This document shows, piece by piece, positions 1-8,183 of a DNA stretch of 32,983 nt (position 1 is the first letter of the stretch; each line of letters starts with the position of its first letter). The translations under genes were made by a program, and so were the position numbers. The notes under the pieces are model-generated. The model worked only from the letters and a program-made list of their open reading frames with translations. It was not told where the DNA came from and did not search any database. Origin of the DNA: DAOUAM01 sp034433305 (GTDB lineage Bacteria; Chloroflexota; Dehalococcoidia; Lucifugimonadales; DAOUAM01); contig DAOUAM010000116.1 in assembly GCA_034433305.1 (NCBI GenBank), positions 1 through 32,983 of the forward strand, written 5' to 3'.

Positions 1-48
1 CAGTCCCGGCCCGACGGGCTGACTCGGCGCACTGCCGGCGAGGCTATA

Positions 49-1932
49 CTACCTTGCAGGCTTCAGGTTGATGACCGTCTTCAGGAACTCCTGCTGCCAG
101 GGATGGAGGAAGCCGTAGTTGTTTTCCTTGGTAGGCCAGCCGGTCCAGTAGGTCTCATTGCCCATGTGCCTGATGATGAGCTGGGACACGTAAATGTCAG
201 GCATGTCCCTGAACCAGACGTCCATGGCCTGCACCAGGCTGTTCCTGGTCTGGGGGTCCTCAGGCGACAGCAGGAACATCTTCTCCACGATGGCATCGTA
301 GTCGGGGTTCTGGTAGCGTGAGGTGGCCCACCAGATGGGCGCTGGCTGTCCCGTGGGCCTGAAGTACTGGCTGGTGTAGATGCCCAGCATGAACTGGGGG
401 TCCATGCCCTTAACGCCAGCGGGGCCTTTGCAGTGGAAGTGTACCTTCTGCTCCCCGGTCTGCACCAGCGATGCCAGGCCAGGTGAAGTGTCGAAGGTGG
501 CATCGAAGCCGGCATCCTGGAGTTGGGTAGTCAGGGGCGGCCCGTAGGCCTTGAGCCACTCGGGCACGTAGATATTCATGGTCAGCCGCTGGCCGTCCTT
601 GGTCCAGAAGCCGTCCCTGTCCCTGGTGTACCCCTTGCCCTTCATGATCTCTTCCACCTTGTCCAGGTGGGCAGTGGCATCAATGGAGTACTTGGCGTAA
701 AGGGGCTTCAGGGCCTCCTCGAAGGGCGCCCACCACTCATAAGGAGTGAACTGATGGAATGCCAGCATGCCCTGGCCTGCCTCGGCTATATCAATGAGCT
801 TCTGGCGGTCCAGGGCGTAGTTGATGGCCAGGCGCAGGTCCCGGTCGTTCCAGGGCGCCTCGCTGGTGTTGAAGCCCAGCCCGATGGGGCACCAGTCCAG
901 GTAGCCCAGAGGCGGGTCATGGACGCTCCAGGTAATGACCTTGGGGTTCTGGGCGATGATGCTCTTCAGGGTGGGCACCGTCACCAGGGCGGCGGCGTCC
1001 AGCTCATTGCGGATAATCATCTGCGCCCTGGTCGTCTCGTCACGAGTGGGGATGTAGATGACGCGCTCGATGGCCGGCAGTTGCTTGAAGCCCTGCCTGA
1101 CGGCCCACCAGTCGTCCCGGCGCTCGAACACCTTCTGCTCAGGGGAAGTGGATACGAGTCTGTAGGGGCCAGTGGCGAAGGGCCAGCCCCTGGCCGGGTC
1201 GTAGAACTTGAAGGTCAGTGGGTCCTGTACGTCCTTCCACACGTGCTTGGGCAGCAACTGCTCGGTGACACCGTGGTTGCTGGTGAGGGTAGTGACCCAC
1301 CAGCTAGGGTTGGGCTCCTTGAGGACGAACCGCACCGTCCGGGAGTCTACCGCCACGGCTTCCTTCAAGAAGCGGATGTCCGCCGTGTTGATCATCTTGT
1401 CCTGGTGGTCGCGCACCAGGGTGAAGGTGAAGGCGACATCCTCAGCAGTAAAGGGAGTGCCGTCGCCCCACTGCACGCCCTCGCGGAGCTTCATGGTGAT
1501 CTCGGAGAAGTCCTGGTTGTACTCCCAGTCTTACGCCAGCCAGTTCTCGTGCTCGCCGGTGAGCACGTTGAACATGACAAGAGGCTCATTCATCGTCTGA
1601 AGAGGGCCGGAGTGCCAGCCGTTGTTGGACCCTGGCACGAACAGGTTGAAGTTATCGTAGTCGGGGTTGCGGCCATCCGCGCCCCCCTGCATGACGATGA
1701 ATGTCCGCTCGCGGGCGACAGTCCGTGGCCCGGGTGGCGGCGCGGTGGCGGGAGATGGCGCCGCCGTGGGTGCCGTGGTGGGGGCAGCCGCCGCAGCAGC
1801 AGTAGGAGTTGACGGCGGGCTGGGCGCGGGGCGGGATGTCGCCGGCTGCTGCTCGGCGGCGCCGCATGCAGCCAGCGACAGCATGCCCACAAAGCCCAAT
1901 GCAAGCAGCAACGTTAGCCTCTTGGCGTGCAT
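49..1932 (-). pseudogene. ABC transporter substrate-binding lipoprotein (SBP_bac_5 type), interrupted by an in-frame stop
   Basis: This would be the extracellular peptide/opine-type solute-binding protein feeding the permease and ATPase genes that diverge from it. The start is ATG at 1932, preceded by a GGGAGGT ribosome site. It gives a lipoprotein signal with lipobox LAAC (Cys about residue 23), followed by an Ala/Pro/Thr-rich tether. Family hallmarks follow: 'NEPLVMFNVLTGEHENWLA', then KLREGVQWGDGTPFTAEDV and a C-terminal SBP_bac_5 body ending at a TAG at 49-51. A TAA at 1531-1533 falls after residue 133, directly before DWEYNQDFSEIT, and both halves are in the same frame, so this is a nonsense codon and not a frameshift. 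TAC to TAA is one plausible single change. Re-initiation at ATG 1494 would make a protein with no signal peptide. Possible explanations are real decay, assembly error or stop readthrough. Family assignment is secure; functional status is uncertain. Confidence 0.85.
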
Positions 1933-2023
1933 CTGGAGACCTCCCTCGGCCTCCGTGGGCCCGGGGACCACCGGCACGGGGGCCATTTCAAGAGCGTCGC
2001 TCCCTTCATCAACTTTGTCACGT

Positions 2024-2052
2024 ATATTATTCTCTTTGACCATGGCCGTCAA
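2024..2052 (-). promoter_or_regulatory. Candidate sigma-70-like promoter for the substrate-binding protein gene
   Basis: On the minus strand TTGACG (2047-2052) lies 17 bp from TAATAT (2024-2029) inside an unusually AT-rich stretch. Initiation would fall near 2017, about 85 nt before the ATG at 1932. A second TTGACA on the same strand at 2063-2068 may belong to an overlapping promoter. This is sequence match only. Confidence 0.4.
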
Positions 2053-2154
2053 TTGCTATATATGTCAATTCAGTGAATTACAGTATTGATTATCTATTTC
2101 TTGTAATATAGTCCCGGAACATACTTTGACATAGTCGGAGTATCCTTTGCCATG

Positions 2155-2183
2155 TTGACAGCCCTAGAGCCAAGGACTTAAAT
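2155..2183 (+). promoter_or_regulatory. Candidate sigma-70-like promoter for the ABC permease/ATPase operon
   Basis: A perfect TTGACA (2155-2160) is followed after 17 bp by TTAAAT (2178-2183). The first gene starts at 2222 behind AGGAGG at 2201-2206. Together with the minus-strand promoter this makes 2024-2183 a divergent control region between binding protein and transporter genes. I see no clear operator palindrome in it. Confidence 0.5.
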
Positions 2184-2221
2184 TTAACTAGCCTGTCGCC
2201 AGGAGGGAGGTAAGGTCGGGA

Positions 2222-3226
2222 ATGGACGCCAGTTACATCGTGCGGCGCGTAGGGTTGTTCTTCCTGGTGGTGTGGGTAGCGGCCACGCTGCTGTTTTTCC
2301 TCCCACGGCTCTCAGGCGCCAATCCCGTCCGTGAGCGCCTGCTCCAGATGGTGGGGCAGGGGGGCGTGCAGCAGGGCGCCATGGAGGAAGTGGTCAGGTC
2401 CTACGAGGCCAGGTTTGGCCTGGACCAGCCCCTGTGGAAACAGTATTTGCGCTTCCTGGGCGACATGGCCCGGCTGGACTTCGGGTACTCCATTGGCAGC
2501 TTTCCCAACCGCGTTTCGGACATGATCCTCAAGGCGCTGCCCTGGACCCTGGTCTTCCTTACCGTGGCCACGCTGGTCGCCTTTGCCCTGGGGACGCTGG
2601 TGGGCGCCCTGATGGCGTGGCCCAGGGCGCCGGGCGCCCTGAAGTACCTCATGGGCCCCATGATGACCTTCTCGTCGGTGCCCTACTACCTGCTGGGCAT
2701 TGTGCTCATCTTCGTTCTGGCCTTCACCTTTCGCGTCTTCCCCCTGGGAGGCGGCTACGACATAGGCTCTGTGCCCAGCCTGAGTATCTCCTTTCTCTGG
2801 GACGCCGTGCACCATTCCATTCTGCCTGCCCTGTCCATTGTCGTTTCCGCCGTGGGGTTCTGGGCGCTGGCCATGCGCGGGATGATGGTCACGGTGCAGG
2901 GCGAGGACTACATGCTCCTGGGCGAGGTGAAGGGCCTCAAGTCCAGCCGTCTGTTCCTGCGCTACGCCCTGCGCAATGCCATGCTTCCCCAGACGACGGC
3001 GCTGGCGCTGTCCCTGGGCCACGTGGTCTCCGGCGCGGTGCTGGTGGAGGTGGTCTTCTCCTACCCTGGGGTGGGCACGCTGCTCTACCAGGGTATCCGG
3101 GGCTTCGATTACTTCGTCATCTATGGCATCGTGTTCCTGGTTATCATATCCATAGGGTTGACAACCCTGGTGCTGGACCTGGTGTACCCGTTGCTGGACC
3201 CCCGTATAAGCTATCGCAGGACATAG
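2222..3226 (+). CDS. Peptide/opine-type ABC transporter permease, DppB/OppB family
   Basis: This is the first of two inner-membrane permease subunits of a peptide-type ABC importer (334 aa, usual family length). It opens with the typical DppB N-terminus, a first membrane segment (VGLFFLVVWVAATLLFFLPR) followed by a periplasmic stretch containing RFGLDQPLWKQYLRFLGDMARLDFGYS. The later BPD_transp_1 domain has several hydrophobic segments and the cytoplasmic EAA-type loop, where GEVKGLKSSRLFLRYALRNA contacts the ATPase. The C-terminus has YPGVGTLLYQ and a terminal YPLLDPRISYR signature common to this subunit. The ATG follows a strong purine-rich ribosome site (2201-2211). The second permease follows after 28 nt. 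Substrate cannot be assigned from the permease. Confidence 0.93.
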   Translation: MDASYIVRRVGLFFLVVWVAATLLFFLPRLSGANPVRERLLQMVGQGGVQQGAMEEVVRSYEARFGLDQPLWKQYLRFLGDMARLDFGYSIGSFPNRVSDMILKALPWTLVFLTVATLVAFALGTLVGALMAWPRAPGALKYLMGPMMTFSSVPYYLLGIVLIFVLAFTFRVFPLGGGYDIGSVPSLSISFLWDAVHHSILPALSIVVSAVGFWALAMRGMMVTVQGEDYMLLGEVKGLKSSRLFLRYALRNAMLPQTTALALSLGHVVSGAVLVEVVFSYPGVGTLLYQGIRGFDYFVIYGIVFLVIISIGLTTLVLDLVYPLLDPRISYRRT

Positions 3227-3254
3227 GCCTGTCCGCTGACTGAGGGCATGTGGC

Positions 3255-4127
3255 ATGGTCACTGCGGTTGCCGCATCTACTAGAAGGCTGTCAGAAGGGC
3301 TGGTGACCAATCCCCAGTTGGCCGCCGGCATCGCCATCATACTGGCCGTGGTGCTCCTGGGCCTCATCGGCCCCTACTTTGTAGACCCCAGGGGCACGCG
3401 TGTAGGCTCGGCGCTGCCAGACCAGCCGCCTTCCTGGAAGTACCCCCTGGGTACTGACACCGTGGGCCGGCAGATGTTGCCCGTGATCATCCGTGGCACG
3501 CCGCTGACCCTGCGCATCGGGCTGATAGCCGGTTCCATTGGCCTGGGCGTGGGCATCATCTTCGGGTTTGTGGCGGGCTACTTTGGCGGCTTCTGGGACA
3601 ACCTGTTCAGAGGTGCCGCCGACGTTTTCATAACCATCCCGGGGCTGCTGGTGCTCATCGTCATAGCCTCGGCCATCCAGGGCGCGGTGGACGCCAACAC
3701 CCAGGCGCTGGTGGTCTCATCCCTGGCGTGGACCTGGCCCACCAGGACCATCAGGTCCCAGGTGCTGTCCATGCGGGAGCGGGCCTATGTCCACGTGGCC
3801 AAGCTCTCGGGCATGAGCGGCCCCGAGATCATCGTGCGGGAACTCATGCCCAACCTGTTGCCTTACCTGGCGGCCAGCTTCGTGGCTGCCGTGGCCTCGG
3901 CCATCCTGGCCTCCATTGGGCTGGAGGCGCTGGGCCTGGGGCCACAGAATGAGCCGACGCTGGGCATGACCATCTACTGGGCGCTGTACTACACCACGGT
4001 AATTCGCGGCCTGTGGTGGTGGTGGGCGCCGCCCATCGCCATGATCGTCATCATATTCCTGGGGCTGTTCCTCATCTCGGCCGGGCTGGACCAGATAGCC
4101 AATCCCAGGCTGCGGAGGGCCGCGTGA
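3255..4127 (+). CDS. Peptide/opine-type ABC transporter permease, DppC/OppC family
   Basis: This is the second permease subunit (290 aa). The N-terminal segment LAAGIAIILAVVLLGLIGPYF is the first membrane helix, followed by PLGTDTVGRQMLPVIIRGTPLTLRIG, the characteristic DppC 'GTDxxGRD' region, here with Q instead of D. The EAA loop is seen in MRERAYVHVAKLSGMSGPEIIVRELMPNLLP. The C-terminal part (IGLEALGLGPQNEPTLGMTIYWA) matches the family. ATG 3255 has a weak GAGGG upstream. The stop codon overlaps the GTG start of the next gene (GTGA at 4124-4127), which indicates translational coupling within the operon. Confidence 0.92.
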   Translation: MVTAVAASTRRLSEGLVTNPQLAAGIAIILAVVLLGLIGPYFVDPRGTRVGSALPDQPPSWKYPLGTDTVGRQMLPVIIRGTPLTLRIGLIAGSIGLGVGIIFGFVAGYFGGFWDNLFRGAADVFITIPGLLVLIVIASAIQGAVDANTQALVVSSLAWTWPTRTIRSQVLSMRERAYVHVAKLSGMSGPEIIVRELMPNLLPYLAASFVAAVASAILASIGLEALGLGPQNEPTLGMTIYWALYYTTVIRGLWWWWAPPIAMIVIIFLGLFLISAGLDQIANPRLRRAA

Positions 4128-5095
4128 GCCAGGCTATTCTAGATGTCCGCGACCTGCGTGTGTACTACCAGACCCGGCTGGGGCCTGTGAAGGCCGTGGA
4201 CGGTGTCAGCTTCTCTCTCCAGCGGGGCGACCGCTTTGGCCTGGTGGGCGAGTCTGGCTCCGGCAAGTCCACCACGGCCCTGGCGCTGCTGGGTGCCATC
4301 AAGCCTCCTGGCCGCATCGTGGGCGGCCAGATGCTGCTGGACGGCACCGACCTCCTTTCCCTGTCCGACGAGGAGATGCGTCGCGTCAGGCTGGCCGAGG
4401 TCTCCATGATCCCCCAGGGCGCCATGAACTCCCTCAACCCCGTTATGCGCGTCAAGGACCAGATCATAGATGGCATCAAGGACCATGGCGACCCCCGGCC
4501 CAGGCGACTGCTGGAGGACTGGGTGCGGGAGCTGCTGAGGTGGGTGGGCCTGAGGCCGGAAGTCGCCGACATGTACCCCCACGAGTTGAGCGGCGGGATG
4601 AAGCAGCGCGTGTGCATCGCCATTGCCATCTGCCTGCGCCCCAAGGTCATTGTGGCCGACGAGCCGACCAGCGCGCTGGACGTGGTGGTGCAGCGGCAGG
4701 TGATGGAGACGCTGGTCAAGGTGCAGGAAGACCTGCAGGCGTCAGTTATCCTCATAGGCCACGACATGGGGCTTATGGCCCAGTTCGCCGAGCGCATGGG
4801 TGTCATGTACGCTGGGAAGCTGGTGGAGGTCAGCCCTGTCCGGGACATCTTCAAAGCGCCGCTTCACCCGTACACGAGGCTGCTCATCGAGAGCCTGCCT
4901 TCGCTGCGGGCCAGGGGCGAGTTCCGAGGTATCCCGGGCCTGCCACCCTCTCTGCTGGCCCGGCCCATGGGCTGCCCCTTCCACCCCCGCTGCCCCAAGG
5001 CCATGGCCCGCTGCATCGCCGAAGAGCCTGCCTTCCGGGAGGTGTCGCCTGGCCGGTGGGTAGCCTGCCACCTGTACGATGGAGGTAGCGCCTAG
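4124..5095 (+). CDS. Peptide-type ABC transporter ATP-binding protein, DppD/OppD family
   Basis: This cytoplasmic ATPase subunit powers the importer (323 aa from GTG 4124, which overlaps the upstream stop). The N-terminus reads ILDVRDLRVYYQTRLGPVKAVDGVSF. Walker A is GESGSGKST, the signature is LSGGMKQRV and Walker B is VIVADEPTSALD, followed by the switch His in LIGHDMGLM. The C-terminal oligopeptide-transporter extension carries the usual cysteine cluster (GCPFHPRCPKAMARC), which in this family often holds an Fe-S cluster. A longer upstream reading frame exists but would run through the permease gene, so the GTG is preferred. The partner ATPase begins directly after the TAG. Confidence 0.93.
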   Translation: MSQAILDVRDLRVYYQTRLGPVKAVDGVSFSLQRGDRFGLVGESGSGKSTTALALLGAIKPPGRIVGGQMLLDGTDLLSLSDEEMRRVRLAEVSMIPQGAMNSLNPVMRVKDQIIDGIKDHGDPRPRRLLEDWVRELLRWVGLRPEVADMYPHELSGGMKQRVCIAIAICLRPKVIVADEPTSALDVVVQRQVMETLVKVQEDLQASVILIGHDMGLMAQFAERMGVMYAGKLVEVSPVRDIFKAPLHPYTRLLIESLPSLRARGEFRGIPGLPPSLLARPMGCPFHPRCPKAMARCIAEEPAFREVSPGRWVACHLYDGGSA

Positions 5096-6121
5096 ATGGT
5101 CCCCCTGCTGGAGGCGCGCAACGTCACAAAGGCCTTCGGCGGCGGCCTGTTCAGCCGCCAGCGGACGGTCGCCCTGGACAATTTCTCGCTGTCCATCCGG
5201 GGAGAGCCTCCTTCCATCACCGCCATGGTGGGCGAGAGCGGCAGCGGCAAGACCACGCTGGCGCGCATCCTGCTGGGCCTGGTCTTCCCCACGCGCGGCG
5301 AGGTGCTCTACCGGGGCAAGGACCTGCGCGTGCTCTCGCGCCAGGAGTGGCGCCAGTTCCGCAAGGACGTGCAGAGCATTTTCCAGGACCCCTTCGAGGT
5401 GTACAATCCCTTCTACAAGGTCGACCACGCGTTCACGGCGCCTGTGGGCAAGTTCGGGCTGGCCGCATCCAGGGCCGAGGCCAGGCAACTGATAGAGGAA
5501 GCGCTGCGGGGCGTGGGCCTGCGGCCCGAGGAGACCCTGGGCCGCTACCCCCACGAGCTCAGCGGGGGACAGCGGCAGCGGGTGATGGTGGCCCGGGCGC
5601 TGCTGCTGCGGCCCAAGCTCATAGTGGCCGATGAACCCGTGTCCATGATTGACGCGTCGCTGCGCGCCACGGTGCTGGAGAGCCTGCGCAAGCTCAACCG
5701 CGATTTCGGCATATCGGTGCTGTACATCACCCACGACCTGACCACCGCCTACCAGATCAGCGAGAACATCATTGTGCTGTACCAGGGCTCGGTGGCAGAG
5801 GTGGGCGACGTGGGCCTGGTGGTGAAGGGCTCGCAGCACCCTTATACCCAGACACTCATCGAGTCCATCCCGCTGCCAGACCCGGAGCTGCGCTGGGCCA
5901 TGCATACTGCCGGCAACGGGCCGTCCGGCGCCGACGTGGCCGGCCGGGGCTGCAAGTTCGCCGGCCGCTGCCCCTTCCGCATGCCCATGTGCCTGGAGCA
6001 GCCTCCGCCCCTGTACCAGACGGCGAACCGGCGGGCCGTGGCGTGCTACCTGTACCGCGACGCCCCTGTTTTGGTCGGCCAGGATATGGGCAGGGTGCTG
6101 GCCGCGAAGACGGAGGTCTGA
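5096..6121 (+). CDS. Peptide-type ABC transporter ATP-binding protein, DppF/OppF family
   Basis: This is the second ATPase subunit (341 aa). Walker A is GESGSGKTT, the signature LSGGQRQRVMVARAL, Walker B LIVADEPVSMID, and the switch His lies in YITHDLTTA. The internal sequence FQDPFEVYNPFYKV is typical of DppF. The C-terminal cysteine cluster (GCKFAGRCPFRMPMC) is present. The ATG abuts the stop of the preceding gene (TAG 5093-5095, ATG 5096), with GGAGGT at 5081-5086 as ribosome site. The two ATPases normally act as a heterodimer under the two permeases. Confidence 0.93.
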   Translation: MVPLLEARNVTKAFGGGLFSRQRTVALDNFSLSIRGEPPSITAMVGESGSGKTTLARILLGLVFPTRGEVLYRGKDLRVLSRQEWRQFRKDVQSIFQDPFEVYNPFYKVDHAFTAPVGKFGLAASRAEARQLIEEALRGVGLRPEETLGRYPHELSGGQRQRVMVARALLLRPKLIVADEPVSMIDASLRATVLESLRKLNRDFGISVLYITHDLTTAYQISENIIVLYQGSVAEVGDVGLVVKGSQHPYTQTLIESIPLPDPELRWAMHTAGNGPSGADVAGRGCKFAGRCPFRMPMCLEQPPPLYQTANRRAVACYLYRDAPVLVGQDMGRVLAAKTEV

Positions 6122-6122
6122 C

Positions 6123-6914
6123 GTGAGGCTTCAGGGCAAGGTTGCCATAGTGACCGGCGGCGCTTCGGGCATAGGCCGCGCCACGGCGCGCCGTTTCGCC
6201 AGCGAGGGCGCCGCTGTCTCCGTGGCGGATATCAACGACACCGGAGGCAAGCAGGTGGCGGAAACCATCGTGGCCGAGGGCGGGAAGGCCAGCTTCGTCC
6301 ATGCCGACGTGACCAGGCAGGCGGACGCCAGCGCGCTGGTCCAGCAGACCTTGGCGCAGTTTGGCAGGCTGGACATTCTGGTGAACAATGCCGGTGGCGC
6401 TTCCGGCGACAGCCTGGAGGAGATAGACGAAGCCACCTGGGACTGGAACTTCGACCTGGTGCTGAAGAGCGTGTACTTCTGCTCCAGGGCCGCCATCCCC
6501 AGGCTGCTGGAGGGCCAGGGCGGCTGCATCGTCAACATCTCCTCGGTCAACGGGCTGACGGCCATTGGGCAGGACGCCTACAGCGCCGCCAAGGCCGCGG
6601 TCGTGTCGCTGACGCAGAACATCGCCGTCAGGTACGGCCCCAGGGGCCTGCGGGCCAACGTCATCTGCCCCGGCACCGTCCAGACCGAGGCCTGGCGCCG
6701 GACAGCGGAACGCAGCCCGGATGTCTTTCAGCGGGTGGCGCGGCTCTATCCCCTGCGCCGCGTGGGCCGTCCCGAGGACATCGCCAACGCGGCCCTGTTC
6801 CTGGCTTCAGACGAGGCGGCCTTCGTCAACGGCGCCGTGCTGGTGGTTGACGGTGGCCTGACCGCCGGCACCGACCTCTTCCGCAGGGTGGTATCGGGGG
6901 AGACAACGGTATAG
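6123..6914 (+). CDS. SDR-family NAD(P)-dependent oxidoreductase
   Basis: This is a classical short-chain dehydrogenase/reductase (263 aa). The cofactor motif TGGASGIG is at residues 11-18, an acidic Asp at 36 after the second strand suggests NAD over NADP, NNAGG is at 88-92, the catalytic Ser is near 140, and YSAAK gives Tyr153 and Lys157. The C-terminal VNGAVLVVDGGLTAG matches the FabG/glucose-dehydrogenase-like subgroup. The start is GTG 6123, one base after the ATPase stop, with GGAGG at 6112-6116. It is therefore almost certainly co-transcribed with the ABC genes and may act on the imported compound, although the substrate is not inferable. Gene end to the tRNA (6915-6984) shows nothing beyond weak inverted repeats. 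Confidence 0.9.
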   Translation: MRLQGKVAIVTGGASGIGRATARRFASEGAAVSVADINDTGGKQVAETIVAEGGKASFVHADVTRQADASALVQQTLAQFGRLDILVNNAGGASGDSLEEIDEATWDWNFDLVLKSVYFCSRAAIPRLLEGQGGCIVNISSVNGLTAIGQDAYSAAKAAVVSLTQNIAVRYGPRGLRANVICPGTVQTEAWRRTAERSPDVFQRVARLYPLRRVGRPEDIANAALFLASDEAAFVNGAVLVVDGGLTAGTDLFRRVVSGETTV

Positions 6915-6984
6915 CGTCGGCGGTGGAAGGCCCAGCGCGGCTGCCACCACGGAGCGCCGGCCTGGGCTGCACATTGGGCCATTC

Positions 6985-7072
6985 TGGTGCCGAAGGTCGG
7001 AGTCGAACCGACACGGGGCGCAAGCCCCAACGGTTTTTGAGACCGTCGCGTCTACCTTTCCGCCACTTCGGC
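6985..7072 (-). tRNA. tRNA-Leu, anticodon CAA
   Basis: On the minus strand the acceptor arms GCCGAAG and CTTCGGC pair perfectly. The anticodon stem ACGGT/ACCGT encloses the loop CTCAAAA with anticodon CAA (at 7037-7039), reading UUG. A long class II variable arm (GGGGC/GCCCC) and T-arm GTCGG-TTCGACT-CCGAC are present. The 3' ACCA is encoded (6985-6988), so the CCA end does not depend on nucleotidyltransferase. The anticodon and long variable arm fit tRNA-Leu. No convincing promoter is visible directly upstream. Confidence 0.95.
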
Positions 7073-7127
7073 ATGGGTATTGAGGCACTGACAAGGGAAG
7101 GGCCAGCCCTGTCGGCAATATTTTAAG

Positions 7128-7165
7128 GCAGACGGGGCCAGGGATGAAGCCCTGGCCCCGTCTGC
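7128..7165 (-). terminator. Perfect 16-bp hairpin, probable terminator of the copper operon
   Basis: Arms 7128-7143 and 7150-7165 are exact inverse complements around a 6-nt loop. On the minus strand the hairpin is followed by TTAAAATATTG, a weak U-rich tail; on the plus strand no T run follows. It lies 113 bp beyond the stop of the YHS gene and about 55 bp before tRNA-Leu, so it could end copper-operon transcripts and insulate the tRNA. The tail is poor for a classical intrinsic terminator. Confidence 0.55.
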
Positions 7166-7230
7166 TGTTCCGGCTATCTACGGTGGCCCGTACCTCTGCG
7201 GTGCCGAGGCTACAGGGCTGCACTGGAGTA

Positions 7231-7278
7231 CATGCTCAGCCCGCAGAGCATGGCGGGCGTCCTGGCCGGTAAGGCCAG
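7231..7278 (-). repeat. Cluster of short inverted repeats after the YHS gene
   Basis: Three hairpins occur here: CATGCTC (7231-7237) with GAGCATG (7246-7252); GCCCGC (7239-7244) with GCGGGC (7253-7258), which overlaps and excludes the first; and CTGGCC (7262-7267) with GGCCAG (7273-7278), which abuts the stop codon of the YHS gene. They may form a 3'-end stabiliser or a bipartite terminator together with the 7128-7165 hairpin. Confidence 0.4.
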
Positions 7279-7479
7279 CTACATCTCGACCTTCTTCTGG
7301 CCCGAGAGGTAGGCTTCCGGGTCCTTCTGGAAGGCGCGGTTGCAGCCGGGGGCGCAGAAGTAGTACTTCTGCCCCTTGTACTCATAGGTGCCACCCGAGG
7401 GCTTTTCCATGTCTACCTCCATATGGCAGACGGGGTCAATGGCCGTCGGGCCCTTCCTTCTGCCCAGTGGGATCCGCAT
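7279..7479 (-). CDS. Small YHS-domain metal-binding protein
   Basis: This 66-aa protein is a single YHS domain: DPVCHMEV near residues 15-22 and YYFCAPGCNRAFQKDPEAYL near 39-58, with Cys18, Cys42 and Cys46 as probable metal ligands. Such domains occur alone or fused to copper P-type ATPases and are thought to bind soft metals. The start ATG 7479 has AGGAGG six bases upstream; an upstream in-frame extension to 7584 overlaps the VWA gene and lacks family similarity. It overlaps the end of the VWA gene by 44 nt in another frame and is the last gene of the csoR-copA cluster. A role as a copper carrier or buffer is inference from domain and context. Confidence 0.85.
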   Translation of the reverse strand: MRIPLGRRKGPTAIDPVCHMEVDMEKPSGGTYEYKGQKYYFCAPGCNRAFQKDPEAYLSGQKKVEM

Positions 7480-8080
7480 GGGTTCCTCCTTCCGCTTCTT
7501 CGAAAAATGAGTCCGTGCATATAGAGCCGGAGCGGGCGTAACGCGCAGACATGAGCCCCAGCCTGCTGAAGGCCGGCCTTGCATTACTGGCCAGGTACAT
7601 CATAGTGTTGCCGGGGGCAATGCCGAGTTCGGCGCCGGCCTGCATCGCATCCAGCTCGCAGCCAAGGTATACAAACTGCCAGCCTTCCTTCGTCTTCTCC
7701 TGCACCATCTGGACTATATCGGACTTCTTGTAATGGCGCGACGAGTTTTCCTCGCCGTCGGTCTGGATGATGACAAGCTTCGCCCCGTCTTCCTGCGACA
7801 TGGCATCAATAACGCTGCCAATGGCATCGTACAGCGGAGTTGCCCCATCTGGCCTGTACTGCTCATGGGCAATGGGGCGCACCTGCCCAATTCCCCGGGC
7901 GTCAATAATCCTCTCCACGCCGATATTGCTGTTGAAGATGCTCAGGGAGAACCTGAAGTCCGCCGTTGCCGGGTCTGCTTTCAAGCCCTCGATATACTCG
8001 TTGATGGCATCAATGGTCGCCTGTTTGCGAGACATCATGGAGCCGGTCATATCGAGAATGAGGTGTGCATGTGTCGTCAT
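7436..8080 (-). CDS. VWA-domain protein with intact MIDAS motif
   Basis: This is a soluble von Willebrand factor A-domain protein of 214 aa without signal peptide or membrane segment. The metal-ion-dependent adhesion site is intact: DMTGSM (Asp10, Thr12, Ser14), Thr81 in GATPLYDAI, and Asp108 in QTDGEENSS. The ATG at 8080 has AGGAGGT nine bases upstream. The C-terminal tail runs 44 nt into the YHS gene and is polar and low-complexity, so its last 15 or so residues may be poorly conserved. It lies 103 bp downstream of copA in the same direction. Its role in metal handling is unknown; VWA proteins of this type often scaffold protein complexes or sit in tellurite/stress operons. Confidence 0.8.
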   Translation of the reverse strand: MTTHAHLILDMTGSMMSRKQATIDAINEYIEGLKADPATADFRFSLSIFNSNIGVERIIDARGIGQVRPIAHEQYRPDGATPLYDAIGSVIDAMSQEDGAKLVIIQTDGEENSSRHYKKSDIVQMVQEKTKEGWQFVYLGCELDAMQAGAELGIAPGNTMMYLASNARPAFSRLGLMSARYARSGSICTDSFFEEAEGGTHADPTGQKEGPDGH

Positions 8081-8183
8081 CTGGCCTGTTACCTCCTGAA
8101 GCGGCTGCCACCATTAGATAAGGGGCTGTTTCCCCGTTTTTATATTCCGCGTCAGGCCCCAAAGTGCGACAGCGTCCTGCAGG

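Noticed and set aside
1531..1533. Selenocysteine, pyrrolysine or a general stop reassignment at the internal TAA
   Set aside because: Selenocysteine uses TGA and pyrrolysine TAG, not TAA; many genes here end normally, so a code change is not supported.
523..1812. 429-aa plus-strand open frame over the interrupted binding-protein gene
   Set aside because: Shadow frame; the minus strand reads clearly as an SBP_bac_5 protein on both sides of the stop.
7436..7479. Frameshift fusing the VWA and YHS proteins
   Set aside because: The YHS gene has its own strong ribosome site and complete domain, and the VWA domain is complete before the overlap, so two overlapping genes are simpler.
8104..8145. 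GGGG-CTGTTT-CCCC followed by GTTTTT downstream of copA as a terminator
   Set aside because: The stem is only four pairs and the T run is on the plus strand, opposite to copA; it could not terminate the copper operon convincingly.
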